DNA from: JAGDMJ01 sp963809695 | GTDB taxonomy: Bacteria > Bacteroidota > Ignavibacteria > UBA10030 > UBA6906 | NCBI GenBank assembly: GCA_963809695.1 | Contig: CAWEKI010000008.1 | Location: 1 to 64,000, forward strand | Length of the DNA: 64,000 nucleotides | Direction of reading: 5' to 3' | Part shown: positions 44,739 through 53,844 of the stretch, piece after piece | How the letters are laid out: each line of letters opens with the position of its first letter | Numbering within the stretch: position 1 is the stretch's first letter | Translations under genes and position numbers: made by a program | The notes under the pieces: model-generated | Database searches by the model: none | The model's input: the letters and a program-made list of their open reading frames with translations, nothing else | What the model was told of the DNA's origin: nothing

Positions 44739-45872
44739 ATGGACGTGTTGACAGCTGGGGAAGTCCACAAACTTCTGAAAATCCAATCATTCCCGTGCGT
44801 GTCGATATTCATGCCGACACACCATGCTAACAAAGAAGTCAGGCAGGATTCCATTCGATTGAAAAACCTGCTCCGTCAAGCGGAAGTGCAGCTCGTTGGC
44901 CAGGGAACTTCCGCACAGGATGCGCAATCCCTTCTTGTACCGGGGGTGTCGCTTCTGGATAACAGCATATTCTGGGAGTATCAGTCTCAAAGTGCTGCGT
45001 GCTTTTTCTCCCGGGGCGGGTTCCAGTACTATCACGTCAGTATGGAATTGAAAGAACTCGTAGCCGTCGGGGACCGATTCCATCTCATGCCACTCCTTCC
45101 GATACTGACCCAGAGCGATCATTTCTTCGTTCTTGCCCTCAGCCAAAAGAACCTGCGGCTTTACGATACCACGCTGCACTCTATCCGGGAGGTGGACCTG
45201 AAGAACGTTCCGACGAATCTTGATGTGGCGCTGCAATTTCGTGTGGAAAGCGGAGCCGGAGCCGGACAGCGCCCGGGCAGTTTCCATGGTCAGGGCGTGG
45301 GGACAGATTCGACTGAGCACAAGAAGGACATCCTGCGATACTTCCAGGTGGTTGATAGGGCATTGCAGGATCAGGTGCTGACCAGCGGCAAGCCGCTGAT
45401 GGTACTGGCGGGAGCCGTAAACCTTTTACCTCTTTATCGAGAGGCCAGTTCGTATCCGAACCTCGTGGCGGAAGGCCTGGCAACGAATTCCAATGGACTG
45501 GATGTGAGGCAGCTGCACGACAAGGCGAAGGCTCTGGTGCGGCCGCTTATCGTGCAGCGCCAGCAAGCGGTCATCGACCAGTACCACGAACTCGCAGGAA
45601 CTTCGAGGGCATCGGAATCGCTGGAAGAAATCGTCGCTGCCGCCCACGGCGGGCGCGTCTCCGTCTTGCTTGCGCAGGCCGGTACACAGCAATGGGGGAG
45701 ATTTGATTCCCGGACGGCACGTGTAGAGATCCATGCTCAACACGGGCCCGGGGATGAGGAACTTCTCAATTTCGCGGCAGTTCAGACTTTGTTGCACGAC
45801 GGCACGGTCTACATACTGCAGCCTGAAGAATTGCCGGATCATCGGCACGCCGCTGCCCTATTTCGGTACTAG
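44739..45872 (+). CDS. BaeRF-like protein (bacterial relative of eRF1/aRF1)
   Basis: 377 residues, no signal peptide. The start GEVHKLLKIQSFPCVSIFMPTHHANKEVRQDSIRLKNLLRQAE is the typical opening of the bacterial archaeo-eukaryotic release factor (BaeRF) families; the middle has YLQ/FVLALSQKNLRLYD strands and the C-terminal third resembles the eRF1 C-domain (GRVSVLLAQAGTQQWGRFD, ELLNFAAVQTLLHDGTVYIL). These families have been proposed on comparative grounds to act in ribosome rescue or stress adaptation; biochemical function is largely untested. I cannot assign the subfamily number. It is followed by a PhyH gene after 48 bp. Confidence 0.65.
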   Translation: MDVLTAGEVHKLLKIQSFPCVSIFMPTHHANKEVRQDSIRLKNLLRQAEVQLVGQGTSAQDAQSLLVPGVSLLDNSIFWEYQSQSAACFFSRGGFQYYHVSMELKELVAVGDRFHLMPLLPILTQSDHFFVLALSQKNLRLYDTTLHSIREVDLKNVPTNLDVALQFRVESGAGAGQRPGSFHGQGVGTDSTEHKKDILRYFQVVDRALQDQVLTSGKPLMVLAGAVNLLPLYREASSYPNLVAEGLATNSNGLDVRQLHDKAKALVRPLIVQRQQAVIDQYHELAGTSRASESLEEIVAAAHGGRVSVLLAQAGTQQWGRFDSRTARVEIHAQHGPGDEELLNFAAVQTLLHDGTVYILQPEELPDHRHAAALFRY

Positions 45873-45920
45873 CGTCTTTGGCACCGGCGACGCGTTTCCC
45901 AAGACATATGCGAGGAAACC

Positions 45921-46676
45921 ATGATAAGTGATGTCTCGTTCACGATCACTGACGCTCAGAAGAAGCAGTACAGAGAAGACGGGTACTTTGTGTTGGATGG
46001 CGTCATTCCCGACGAAGAGTTGGAAGCCTTGCGGTCGGAATGCGCCGAACTGATCAGAGCGCAGGATGCAGACATGGATCGTCTTGGGACGGATGTTTTG
46101 AATTTGAGCCGGCGGAACAGCCGGTATTTCGTGTTTCTGGCGTACAAGTCGCGTCCCCAGCTCGGGGAGTTCATCTTCAGCGACAGGATGGCGGAAGTTT
46201 GCCGGGCGACGATCGGTGACAACGCGATGCTCTTCTGGGAACAGTTCGTTGTGAAGGGTATCGAAAAAGGTTCGGAGTTTGCGTGGCACCAGGACTCCGG
46301 CTATGTGGACCATCCCCACATGCCTTATGTGAACGGGTGGGTTCCGCTGGACGACGTGAACGAAGAGAACGGGACGATCACCATCCTTCCGTATTCGCGC
46401 GCGGGAACGAAGGAGAAAGTAGTGCACAAGCCGTTGCCGAACTCCAGTGACCGCGTCGGCTATTTTGGCAAAGATCCCGGTGTCCCGATCATCTGCAGTG
46501 CTGGGTCGATTGTCGTGTTCTCCAGCACAACGTTTCATCGGTCCGGTGCGAACCAGACAGACAAGATGCGCCGCGCGTATGCCATGCAGTATTCGCCCGA
46601 GCCTGTCTATGAAGCGGACGGATCGCTGAAAGGCCTCGCGGAACCATTTCTTGTCAACGGACGCCGCGTCCGGTAG
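45921..46676 (+). CDS. Phytanoyl-CoA dioxygenase (PhyH) family protein
   Basis: 251 residues, Fe(II)/2-oxoglutarate oxygenase. The metal ligands are His123 and Asp125 in FAWHQDSGY and His206 in TTFHRSGAN, with Arg217 or Arg218 placed for 2-oxoglutarate. NEENGTITILPYSRAGT is the family loop after the first ligands. The length is normal for ectoine-hydroxylase-like and other PhyH enzymes; the substrate is unknown. It is distinct from the PhyH gene at 4.6 kb and shares only motif-level similarity. GAGGAAACC precedes the ATG. The next gene starts 62 bp downstream and may be cotranscribed. Confidence 0.85.
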   Translation: MISDVSFTITDAQKKQYREDGYFVLDGVIPDEELEALRSECAELIRAQDADMDRLGTDVLNLSRRNSRYFVFLAYKSRPQLGEFIFSDRMAEVCRATIGDNAMLFWEQFVVKGIEKGSEFAWHQDSGYVDHPHMPYVNGWVPLDDVNEENGTITILPYSRAGTKEKVVHKPLPNSSDRVGYFGKDPGVPIICSAGSIVVFSSTTFHRSGANQTDKMRRAYAMQYSPEPVYEADGSLKGLAEPFLVNGRRVR

Positions 46677-46738
46677 CAGCGCCGACTGACGGGGAGAGAC
46701 GCGGCCGCCTGGACTGGTCGTATCCAATCAGATTGGCC

Positions 46739-47407
46739 ATGCTGGATTCCATTTTTCAGGTCTTTCCTGCCCCTCAGTACTCTCTGGAGGATGTGAGTGA
46801 ACTCCCGGATCCCCGGGACAGCTCCGTCAAGCCTCTGCTCTTCGCGGACGGTGCATTGCCTCCATTGACCTTGCAGACCTCTGTCCGGGGTTTCTGGAAT
46901 CATTCCGCCCTGTTCATTCTCTTTTCCGGCCGATTCCTTGCATTGCGGATGACCTTCGGGGAGATGCCGCTGCACCTTGCCGGCAGGACCTCCCGGCTCT
47001 GGGAAGGGAGTGATGTTTTTGAAGTGATGATCGGGCGGGATTGTGCGCGAACCGGGCGGTACAAGGAGTTCCAGGTGGCGCCGAACGCCAGGTGGTTGGC
47101 CGCTGATGTGCGTCTCGAAGCAGGTCGCGTGATCACCGACGAGGGGTGGGGCTCGTCCATTCGGTGTGTGTCGTTCGTCGACGGAGAAGAGAGGGTCTGG
47201 CGGGCGGGAATAGAGATCCCTTGGGCTGTCCTGGGCGGGCTTGAGGGAACGGAGGTGTGGCAGTGCAACTTCTACCGTGCCTCCGGGAAATTCCACGGCG
47301 ATGAGCTCCTGGCATGGCGTCCCACCGGATACGGGGAGCATTGCTTTCACCGGCCGCAATTCTTTGGGACGGTCATGCTTCTCGAAGGCAACGGCAAGCA
47401 TGCTTGA
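46739..47407 (+). CDS. Cytoplasmic CBM9/DOMON-like protein
   Basis: About 222 residues, no signal peptide. The pattern fits carbohydrate-binding family 9-like proteins: ALFILFSGRFLALR, LWEGSDVFEVMIGRD, YKEFQVAPNARWLAADV, AGIEIPWAVLGG and WQCNFYRASG. In FCB bacteria this fold often occurs in extracellular proteins, but here no leader is visible. The start is uncertain: ATG at 46739, TTG at 46733, or a non-standard start further upstream, since the frame stays open through LDWSYPIRLAM. A strong promoter for the next operon overlaps its stop codon. Role unknown. Confidence 0.6.
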   Translation: MLDSIFQVFPAPQYSLEDVSELPDPRDSSVKPLLFADGALPPLTLQTSVRGFWNHSALFILFSGRFLALRMTFGEMPLHLAGRTSRLWEGSDVFEVMIGRDCARTGRYKEFQVAPNARWLAADVRLEAGRVITDEGWGSSIRCVSFVDGEERVWRAGIEIPWAVLGGLEGTEVWQCNFYRASGKFHGDELLAWRPTGYGEHCFHRPQFFGTVMLLEGNGKHA

Positions 47408-47432
47408 CTTTTTGATATTCTTGTGATATTAT
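47404..47432 (+). promoter_or_regulatory. Near-consensus sigma70-type promoter
   Basis: TTGACT at 47404-47409 and TATTAT at 47427-47432, 17-bp spacing, in a locally AT-rich stretch that starts within the preceding stop codon. It would start a transcript near 47440 covering the ribbon-helix-helix gene and the ABC-system operon. Confidence 0.65.
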
Positions 47433-47491
47433 GTTGATATAGGTCTTTGCAGTACTTCTCCCGGCTGATCCTACACCATTATCCTGTGGTC

Positions 47492-47683
47492 ATGAACATC
47501 AAGAAGAGATTCCTTCTCCGCCTTGACACAGAGCTGTTCGCGTCGCTCGAAAAGTGGGCCGGCGACGAGCTGCGCAGCGTCAACGCGCAGATGGAGTATT
47601 TGCTGACGGAGGCTGCCCGCAAGGCGGGCCGCCTGCAGCTGCCACAGCGCCACAGACACGGAAGCCGGGAGCGTGTGGAGTAA
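47492..47683 (+). CDS. Arc-like ribbon-helix-helix protein
   Basis: 63 residues. KKRFLLRLDTELFASLEKWA followed by RSVNAQMEYLLTEAARKAGR is the ribbon-helix-helix plan of Arc-type DNA-binding proteins: a beta strand of alternating residues (RFLLRL), then two helices with the conserved SVNAQ turn. The protein would bind DNA as a dimer. I choose the ATG at 47492; a TTG start at 47447 would add 15 residues with no family similarity. No toxin gene is adjacent; instead it leads the ABC-system operon, 34 bp before the lipoprotein gene, so it may be the operon's regulator. That is inference. Confidence 0.7.
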   Translation: MNIKKRFLLRLDTELFASLEKWAGDELRSVNAQMEYLLTEAARKAGRLQLPQRHRHGSRERVE

Positions 47684-47717
47684 TGTGTATCTCATATCAA
47701 ACAAACGGAGGGTGGTA

Positions 47718-49958
47718 ATGAGACTTCATTTGAGTATCCTTGCTCTTCTTGTCCTTCTGGGGGGATGTGCGGCATACAAGGAGTTGCAGCCGGAGCCGCC
47801 GCTGGTTCCCGCCGAACGGGGGTACATCGAGCTGAAGGACGACAAAAAGGATTTCGAGCTCGATCAGGACAGCAAGTATTTCATCAAGTTTCCTTTTCCG
47901 GCACGGGATCATTACAAGCTGGTGCTGGTGACCGGCGTCAAACCTGCACTGCACACGTTCCTGACCGCATCGTTCGACGGCGGGGGCGGCCCGTTCACGC
48001 CCATCCCCGACGAAGCACCAACCAACGACAGCGTCAGCGTCTATGCCATCAACACGCGATCGCCCGCGTTCTTCTGGGTGATCGACACTGTCCGTCATGA
48101 TGCGGTCTTGAGCATGCACTACCGTTACGTGCCCGAATGGCGGTACACGTTCGAGAGCAAGTACGCGGAATACAAGGAGATCCTCGCAACAAACACGGTG
48201 GACCGGTCGACATACACCAGCATCAACCGGGACTTCAGCTTCGAGAATTTCAATTTCAGCCAGGTCCTGAATCAGCTGGACGGCCAACATGCAAAAGTGG
48301 CCGCGATGAATGAGGAACTGCGCCAGCTTGCCAAGGTTTTCCCGCCTGACATAGCGGCGTCGCGTGACACGGCGTATCAGCAGTATCAGGACCTGGTCAG
48401 CCAGTCGACGAATGAGCTCCGCTTCCAGGAGAACTACGCCACCGTCCTGACCCTGTTCAAGAAAGAACAGGAGACGCGGGGAGACATGGGCAAATTTCTG
48501 GAGGCGGTTCCTTTTTTCACGTCGGTTGTTTCTCATCCAGACCGGTATACCGAAGGCATCATCGAGAAGGCGCGTGACCTGCTCTCGGGAAGACTGGGAG
48601 GGATTCTGCCATACTACGAGACACGGATGCGGGGGAAGCAGGACCTGGAGCCGGTCACCCCGCAACCCTCGCCTGAAGCCGTCGGAGCTTTGTACAGAGC
48701 GTGCGGTCAGCAGATCCCACGCGCGACCGACGATATGCTCCGTTTTGTCCAGCGGTTCAATATCGAGAGCCGCGGATTGTCGGCCGCGAAGGCGAAATTC
48801 AATGATCTTGGGGCGAGTTTCAAAAACTATACGACCGCGAAGAATCCAACCATGACGCCGGCGGCTTTCTATGACCAACAGCTGGCGAAAGTCGGGGAGA
48901 TTCGCCAGCAGATACCCGAGCCGCTCTCGGGACGATTTGAGAAGTATGGGAATTATCCTGCGGCCGTCATGATGACGGGCGAGCTCGCCAAAGCGGGCCG
49001 GCAGGCGAGCGATTTCGAATCGCTCTACGGCACGGCGTCGCACGCCGCAACGCAGATCCAGGGCCAATCCTGGGCAGAAGCGGAGGCGAGCCTGCGCCAG
49101 ATCGCCGATGACCGTACGTTCTCCGATCCCAGGTTGCTGGGAGAACAGCGCGACCTGACGGTAAGGACGATCGAGAAATCCATCTTCACGGGCGTGAAAC
49201 AAGTGTCTCAAGAGCGGGCAGAAGCTTTCGCAAAAGCGCATGAGACCACCTACCTGGACATCCCGGCGCTGTACCAGGACTCCGTGTTCCTGCCGGTCTA
49301 TCAGCTCGCGTTCAGCTCGCTGGGCGAGACCGAATTGCTGAAGAAGAAGAAGGACATAGAGGACGGGCTGGAAAACATTAAGTTTTACCAGTTCCCCGAG
49401 GCCTCCATCAAGAGCATTTACCGCGACTTTACGCGGAACATCAACGACCACGGCGTGGAAAGAGCCCGGGCGATCACCGACCACGGGAAGAACTACCGCG
49501 GCAAAGACAAGCAGGTGCTGGCAATGATTGATGAGTGCAACGTTGCTTCCGCCAAGAGTATCGTCAAGCCGAGGGAGTACCGGAAGCTCTATGCCCTGCC
49601 CGTCACATCAAACAAAGGGGGGACGAACCAGTATATGTTCCGTATCCGGCTGAACATCCCGTCCGATGCCCAGTTCCCGGTCTTTGACATCAACATCAAG
49701 CTCCCGCCGGAAGTGGCGCAAAAAGCGTCGGCATCGCGGTGGTACGACGAGATCACCATCAACAAGAAACCGATCAAGAATGAGGGGCGGTTCCGGATCA
49801 CGGCACCGATGGCGGCGAACGATTATGAGTCGCTCATCACGCCGGTCCAGATGGATAAGGCAGGGAACAACATCCTTGAGGTCAAGTTCAAGTATCCGGG
49901 CTTCAAGGTGTTCGAGGTGAGCGCCATGGCGCAGGTGCCGATCATTCGGAAAAATTAA
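47718..49958 (+). CDS. Large lipoprotein leading an ABC-system operon, unknown family
   Basis: 746 residues with an excellent ribosome site (CGGAGGGTGG) and a lipoprotein leader ending LLVLLGGCAAY. Residues about 30-130 are beta-rich (an Ig-like or pre-peptidase-like domain, YFIKFPFPARDHYKLVLVTG). Residues about 160-580 are highly helical and charged, with coiled-coil-like stretches. The final about 120 residues form another beta domain (YMFRIRLNIPSDAQFPVFDI, NILEVKFKYPGFKVFEVSA). I do not recognise a family. It is followed after 54 bp by a membrane-anchored ABC binding protein, and the following genes overlap, so it is probably a periplasmic component of that transporter or a scaffold bridging to the outer membrane. 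Confidence 0.75.
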   Translation: MRLHLSILALLVLLGGCAAYKELQPEPPLVPAERGYIELKDDKKDFELDQDSKYFIKFPFPARDHYKLVLVTGVKPALHTFLTASFDGGGGPFTPIPDEAPTNDSVSVYAINTRSPAFFWVIDTVRHDAVLSMHYRYVPEWRYTFESKYAEYKEILATNTVDRSTYTSINRDFSFENFNFSQVLNQLDGQHAKVAAMNEELRQLAKVFPPDIAASRDTAYQQYQDLVSQSTNELRFQENYATVLTLFKKEQETRGDMGKFLEAVPFFTSVVSHPDRYTEGIIEKARDLLSGRLGGILPYYETRMRGKQDLEPVTPQPSPEAVGALYRACGQQIPRATDDMLRFVQRFNIESRGLSAAKAKFNDLGASFKNYTTAKNPTMTPAAFYDQQLAKVGEIRQQIPEPLSGRFEKYGNYPAAVMMTGELAKAGRQASDFESLYGTASHAATQIQGQSWAEAEASLRQIADDRTFSDPRLLGEQRDLTVRTIEKSIFTGVKQVSQERAEAFAKAHETTYLDIPALYQDSVFLPVYQLAFSSLGETELLKKKKDIEDGLENIKFYQFPEASIKSIYRDFTRNINDHGVERARAITDHGKNYRGKDKQVLAMIDECNVASAKSIVKPREYRKLYALPVTSNKGGTNQYMFRIRLNIPSDAQFPVFDINIKLPPEVAQKASASRWYDEITINKKPIKNEGRFRITAPMAANDYESLITPVQMDKAGNNILEVKFKYPGFKVFEVSAMAQVPIIRKN

Positions 49959-50012
49959 ATGCGCGCTGCAAAATCAACTGTACCATCGCACCCGTAATCC
50001 CAAGGAGATTCT

Positions 50013-51845
50013 ATGGAAGACAATATGCCTGAGAATGAACCGGTACCTCAGCCGGAAGCCTCACTGCCGGAAACACAGATTCGCCCGGCGCGTGACCATC
50101 GCCCGTTTTGGAAACGTATGACCAGGAAGACCTGGATGATCATCGGCGGCGGGCTTCTCCTTGCCGCGGCCATTGTGGTCTATCTTCTCTGGCGCCCCGA
50201 CCTTTCCGATGAGGTGGTCATCCCGTTCATCGCGCACCAGAAACCCGCGGTTGATCCTCACCTGCCCAGCACGAACTCTCTGGCGGACAAGCTGGACGAA
50301 GTCGAGTTCGACGGCCTGTTCAATCTCATCGCCAGCCCCAGCGGCGTTGTCTATGAAGACGGGCTTGGAGAGTTCCTGGGCATTGACGAAAACAATGTGG
50401 TCTCGATCCGCCTGAAGACGGCCAAGCGGTGGCACGACAGCTGGCGCGTGACCGCGGACGGCGACAAGTACACGATCACGAAGGGGCCGGACCACCTGTT
50501 TTCCGCCAGGGACCTCAACTTCACGCTGAAGCGGATCCAAAGCCTGGGGAGCCTCTCACCGGATTTCATCCTGGTATCGCAGGCGGTCAACACGATGGGG
50601 TTCGAGGGACCGGACGAGAACAATGTGATCCGCTTCGGGTTCCGCACCGACAGGATCTGGAAGGAGGCCGACATCAAGGAAGTGCTCTCCTTCAAGATCC
50701 TCCCGGACAACTCGGACATGAACGCGCTCAACTACACCGTGGGCACGGCGGCATACATGGCCCTTCCCCCCAAGGAAGGGGTCTCGAACTACTTCCGCAG
50801 CCCGGATGGCGTGGCCCGCATTCGCAACATCATCCTGGCTCCCTACATCGACAACAGCACCTACACCACCGAACTCAGGAACAACAACATCAACGTGATG
50901 CTCGAGACGCCGTTCGGCGCACTCTCCTCGCTCCTGGAGGACGGCGAGAAGTTCTTCTACAAGTCGAACATCAGCAACACCTACTTTGCCCTCTTCTTCA
51001 ATACCCAGCGGCTTTCGCGCGAGCAGCGGAAGGAAGTGCGCAAGCTGATCAACACACGGCAGGTCGTCGACCGGTTCTTCAAGGTCAACACGCCGCAAGT
51101 GCGGCATATCGCCGATTACAAGGGAAACCGGGACAACTTTTATGACTACATTAACCGGAGCGTGTTCCCATCGTCCTCCTATTACGTCGATGAGGAGATC
51201 GTGGCGCCGGTGCAGGATGACTCTCCGCCGAACCTTGCCCTTTTGCCGGATACCGTCCGCGTCCAGGCCTGCCTCAACTACGGGTTCCGCGAGGAGTATT
51301 CCGAGCTGATCGATATCCTGAATGATCCTGCCGTGACGAAGGGGAAAATGAAAGTGACGGCGGTGGGAAACGATGAGATCAAGAAGGGGTCCTACGATGC
51401 GTTGCTTATCGCCATCACCGGATACCGCAGTAATTTCCTTTTCGACCTCTATGACCTCTTCCTGCGTGAACCGGATCTCGAGACCTACCGCATCAACCTG
51501 GTGACGGAGGAGGTGGGAACAACGCCGACGGTGGATCCCGCCTCGCTCCAGCCGGCCCACAATTTCTTCCGCCTTGATGCCCGGGCGGATGGACCGGATC
51601 GCGAGGAGATCGACACCTTCCTCCAGTACGTGTACGGTTTCATGTCGACGCATAACATTGGCGACAAGCAGGAATATGCACGCCGTGTGGACGAGCTTGA
51701 GCGCTCCCTGAGCCTCGGGGCCTGGATGTTCTCGCTTCCGTCGCTCGCGTACTTCAGCACCCAGTTTGACAGCACCACCATCGACCTGTACGGCGTCGCT
51801 TCGCAGCTGTCCACGATCAAGAAGTGGGAGGAAAGGAAGAAGTGA
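50013..51845 (+). CDS. Membrane-anchored peptide/nickel-type (family 5) substrate-binding protein
   Basis: 610 residues. A Pro/Glu-rich cytoplasmic N-terminus (residues 1-30) and a basic stretch (FWKRMTRKTW) precede one membrane helix (about residues 41-60), so the large C-terminal domain faces the periplasm. That domain has the family 5 binding-protein plan: EFDGLFNLIASPSGVVYEDG, WRVTADGDKYTITKGPDHLFSARDLNFTLKRI, YFALFFNTQRLSREQRKEVRKLINTRQVVDRFF. Family 5 proteins normally are secreted or lipid-anchored, so an uncleaved helical tether with a cytoplasmic tail is unusual. AAGGAG sits five bases before the ATG. The next gene overlaps its stop by four bases. Confidence 0.8.
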   Translation: MEDNMPENEPVPQPEASLPETQIRPARDHRPFWKRMTRKTWMIIGGGLLLAAAIVVYLLWRPDLSDEVVIPFIAHQKPAVDPHLPSTNSLADKLDEVEFDGLFNLIASPSGVVYEDGLGEFLGIDENNVVSIRLKTAKRWHDSWRVTADGDKYTITKGPDHLFSARDLNFTLKRIQSLGSLSPDFILVSQAVNTMGFEGPDENNVIRFGFRTDRIWKEADIKEVLSFKILPDNSDMNALNYTVGTAAYMALPPKEGVSNYFRSPDGVARIRNIILAPYIDNSTYTTELRNNNINVMLETPFGALSSLLEDGEKFFYKSNISNTYFALFFNTQRLSREQRKEVRKLINTRQVVDRFFKVNTPQVRHIADYKGNRDNFYDYINRSVFPSSSYYVDEEIVAPVQDDSPPNLALLPDTVRVQACLNYGFREEYSELIDILNDPAVTKGKMKVTAVGNDEIKKGSYDALLIAITGYRSNFLFDLYDLFLREPDLETYRINLVTEEVGTTPTVDPASLQPAHNFFRLDARADGPDREEIDTFLQYVYGFMSTHNIGDKQEYARRVDELERSLSLGAWMFSLPSLAYFSTQFDSTTIDLYGVASQLSTIKKWEERKK

Positions 51846-52735
51846 GGTCACGGCAGTGCTTCCGCGGGGCCGTTCTCCTGCTGGGAATGCTGGCGGCGTT
51901 CTTCCGCCCGGCTGCCCCGGCGTTCTCCGCCTCGGCTTTTCTGGTGGCGGAGAGGCCGGACCGCTTTCTCATCTACAACAAATACCAGCAAACGATCACC
52001 CCGCGTGAGCGCTCCCTGCTCGCCCCGTTCGTTCCCATGAGGATCATCAAGATCAACGACCTTCTCGGCGACGGATTCACGCCGTGCACGACCGTCGAGA
52101 TCATGGGAGACCTGTTTTACATTGTCAAGGGAAAGGACGGAGAGCTTTCCGGTGCCGATCGTGCCGGAGCCATCAGGCGCTTCAGCGATGCGCAGGTTCT
52201 TAGCGATACGATCATCGTGCTGGCAAACGGATCCTTTTCCGTCGTTGCGCCCGAGGGGAATGCGCACCAGACGGTCCGCCGGGGGGAACGCCTCGTGCGC
52301 TGTTTCCGGGAAGGGGACCGTACATTCGTCGGGACGATGGATCAACCTCCGCTATACGGATTCGTCGATCTGCCGGCCTCCGCGCAGCGCCAAGCGTGGG
52401 ATATCGCCCGGTCCGAAGAAGAAGGGCCTACCGCTATCCCGGAGCGCATTCTGGCGGCCGTCCAGGATAACATTCAGGAAGTGAACAGAGTGTACCTGGG
52501 GCTCTACGCTTTCTTTAACGAGCAAACGGGTGAACAGAGGCCTGCCCCGCACTGGAGCGTAAGCAGTTCTCGGCGAGCCATCGTCTGCACGCTCATCAAT
52601 CGTCCCCCCGGCGCTGATCTTTCCCAGAGCACCAGATATCTCGTCAAAGACCTCCAGAATGCCCTGCTTGGAACTGCACTCAGGGTGTCAAGCGTCCCCG
52701 ATCGCATCGAAATCCGCATGGAGCAAGCCGAGTGA
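51842..52735 (+). CDS. Secreted protein of ABC-system operon, unknown family
   Basis: 297 residues from a GTG that overlaps the previous stop (GTGA), with GGAGG-type sites upstream. A signal peptide (CFRGAVLLLGMLAAFFRP...AFSAS) is followed by beta-rich sequence (FLIYNKYQQTITPRERSLLAPFVPMRI, FYIVKGKDGELSGADRAGA) and a helical C-terminal third (AVQDNIQEVNRVYLGLYAFF). An SH3-like short strand pattern around residues 70-140 is possible. No family recognised. Being sandwiched with four-base overlaps between the binding protein and the first permease, it is very likely a functional subunit of the transporter in the periplasm. Confidence 0.7.
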   Translation: MRSRQCFRGAVLLLGMLAAFFRPAAPAFSASAFLVAERPDRFLIYNKYQQTITPRERSLLAPFVPMRIIKINDLLGDGFTPCTTVEIMGDLFYIVKGKDGELSGADRAGAIRRFSDAQVLSDTIIVLANGSFSVVAPEGNAHQTVRRGERLVRCFREGDRTFVGTMDQPPLYGFVDLPASAQRQAWDIARSEEEGPTAIPERILAAVQDNIQEVNRVYLGLYAFFNEQTGEQRPAPHWSVSSSRRAIVCTLINRPPGADLSQSTRYLVKDLQNALLGTALRVSSVPDRIEIRMEQAE

Positions 52736-53844
52736 AGAGAACAATCCTCGAGCATTGTGCCAGCATTCTTTTCGTCGCGGCAGCGTTCGCGCTGGTCTTC
52801 GGCTATCTCAAGCTCAAGGAGCAGGAGGCAGAAGAGGCTCGTACCCGCCTTGTGGGTCCCTATCTCGCCCTCGCGATTGACTTCGGCAACCCCATGCATG
52901 CCGCGATGTTCCGCGAGGCGTTGAATCTCTACCACCCCGAGAGCCCGGCCGCAAACGATTCGCTCCTACAGGCAATCAACGACTACCGCGTTCAGCAATT
53001 CACCAATGCGGCGTACAAGACCGGCGGGGAAGAGCGGGGGCTGAGCTGGAACAAAGCCGGAAAACTCTCCTGGATGTACCTGCAATTCATCTTCGTCTAC
53101 GCGCTCGTCATGGTCCTGACCTACGCGGGAGCCCAGAGCCTCGGCGTGTACCGGTTCATTAAGATGAAACAGCATGCGACATCCTACCTGGCGTCGCTCG
53201 CAGGGCATCTGAAAGAAGGCCGGTTCCGCAAAGGCGCGTATCGGATTGCGACTCCGCTGCTCCTCTTGTTGAAAGCGCTCCTCAAGGGCGCGGCGTACGC
53301 CGTTCTCTTTGCTCCGGCGTACGTGATCGCCTACTCCTTCAAGACCCGGATCGATACCGATTCGATCCTGTTCATGATCGTCCTGGGAGTGGTCTCGAAC
53401 GGTCTGCTGATCAATTACGCGAACAAGTTCTATGCGTTTCTTGTCGCCGAGAGCCGCAAGGGGTATGTCGAGACCGCAATGGTCAAGAACCTGAGCAGCT
53501 CATACGCCTGGCACGTGCCGGGAGGGGTCCGCTACCGTGCGGTCCTGCAGCCCGCCACGATGTTCCCGTCGCATGTGTTCAGGCATATCTATATGAACGC
53601 CCGCCACCAGTACCTCCCGGCGCTCAAAGAGCATGCGTCGTTCCTGATCTCGGGCCTGATCATCATTGAAATGGCGCTCAACATCCAGGGGCATCTCGGC
53701 TACGAGCTCCTGCAAAACATCCTGTACCATCGCTACGACGTTGTCCTGGCGATCTTGATGGGGATTTTCCTCATTGTGAAGGCGACCGAGATCCTCGTTG
53801 ATGTCTGGACCCATACCGAAGCCAGGAGATACGAGAATACATGA
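52732..53844 (+). CDS. DppB-like ABC permease with extended N-terminal periplasmic domain
   Basis: 370 residues, GTG start overlapping the upstream stop. A first membrane helix (ASILFVAAAFALVFGYL) is followed by about 90 periplasmic residues (RTRLVGPYLALAIDFGN to WNKAGKLSW), then five more helices, as in DppB/OppB. The ATPase-docking region is divergent but in the right place: YVETAMVKNLSSSYAWHVPGGVRYRAVLQPA. Two cytoplasmic stretches (residues about 140-175) are longer than usual. It pairs with the next permease, whose ATG overlaps this stop (ATGA). Confidence 0.75.
   Translation: MKRTILEHCASILFVAAAFALVFGYLKLKEQEAEEARTRLVGPYLALAIDFGNPMHAAMFREALNLYHPESPAANDSLLQAINDYRVQQFTNAAYKTGGEERGLSWNKAGKLSWMYLQFIFVYALVMVLTYAGAQSLGVYRFIKMKQHATSYLASLAGHLKEGRFRKGAYRIATPLLLLLKALLKGAAYAVLFAPAYVIAYSFKTRIDTDSILFMIVLGVVSNGLLINYANKFYAFLVAESRKGYVETAMVKNLSSSYAWHVPGGVRYRAVLQPATMFPSHVFRHIYMNARHQYLPALKEHASFLISGLIIIEMALNIQGHLGYELLQNILYHRYDVVLAILMGIFLIVKATEILVDVWTHTEARRYENT

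Noticed and set aside
47492..47683. Type II toxin-antitoxin module with the RHH protein as antitoxin
   Set aside because: No toxin-sized partner gene is adjacent on either side.
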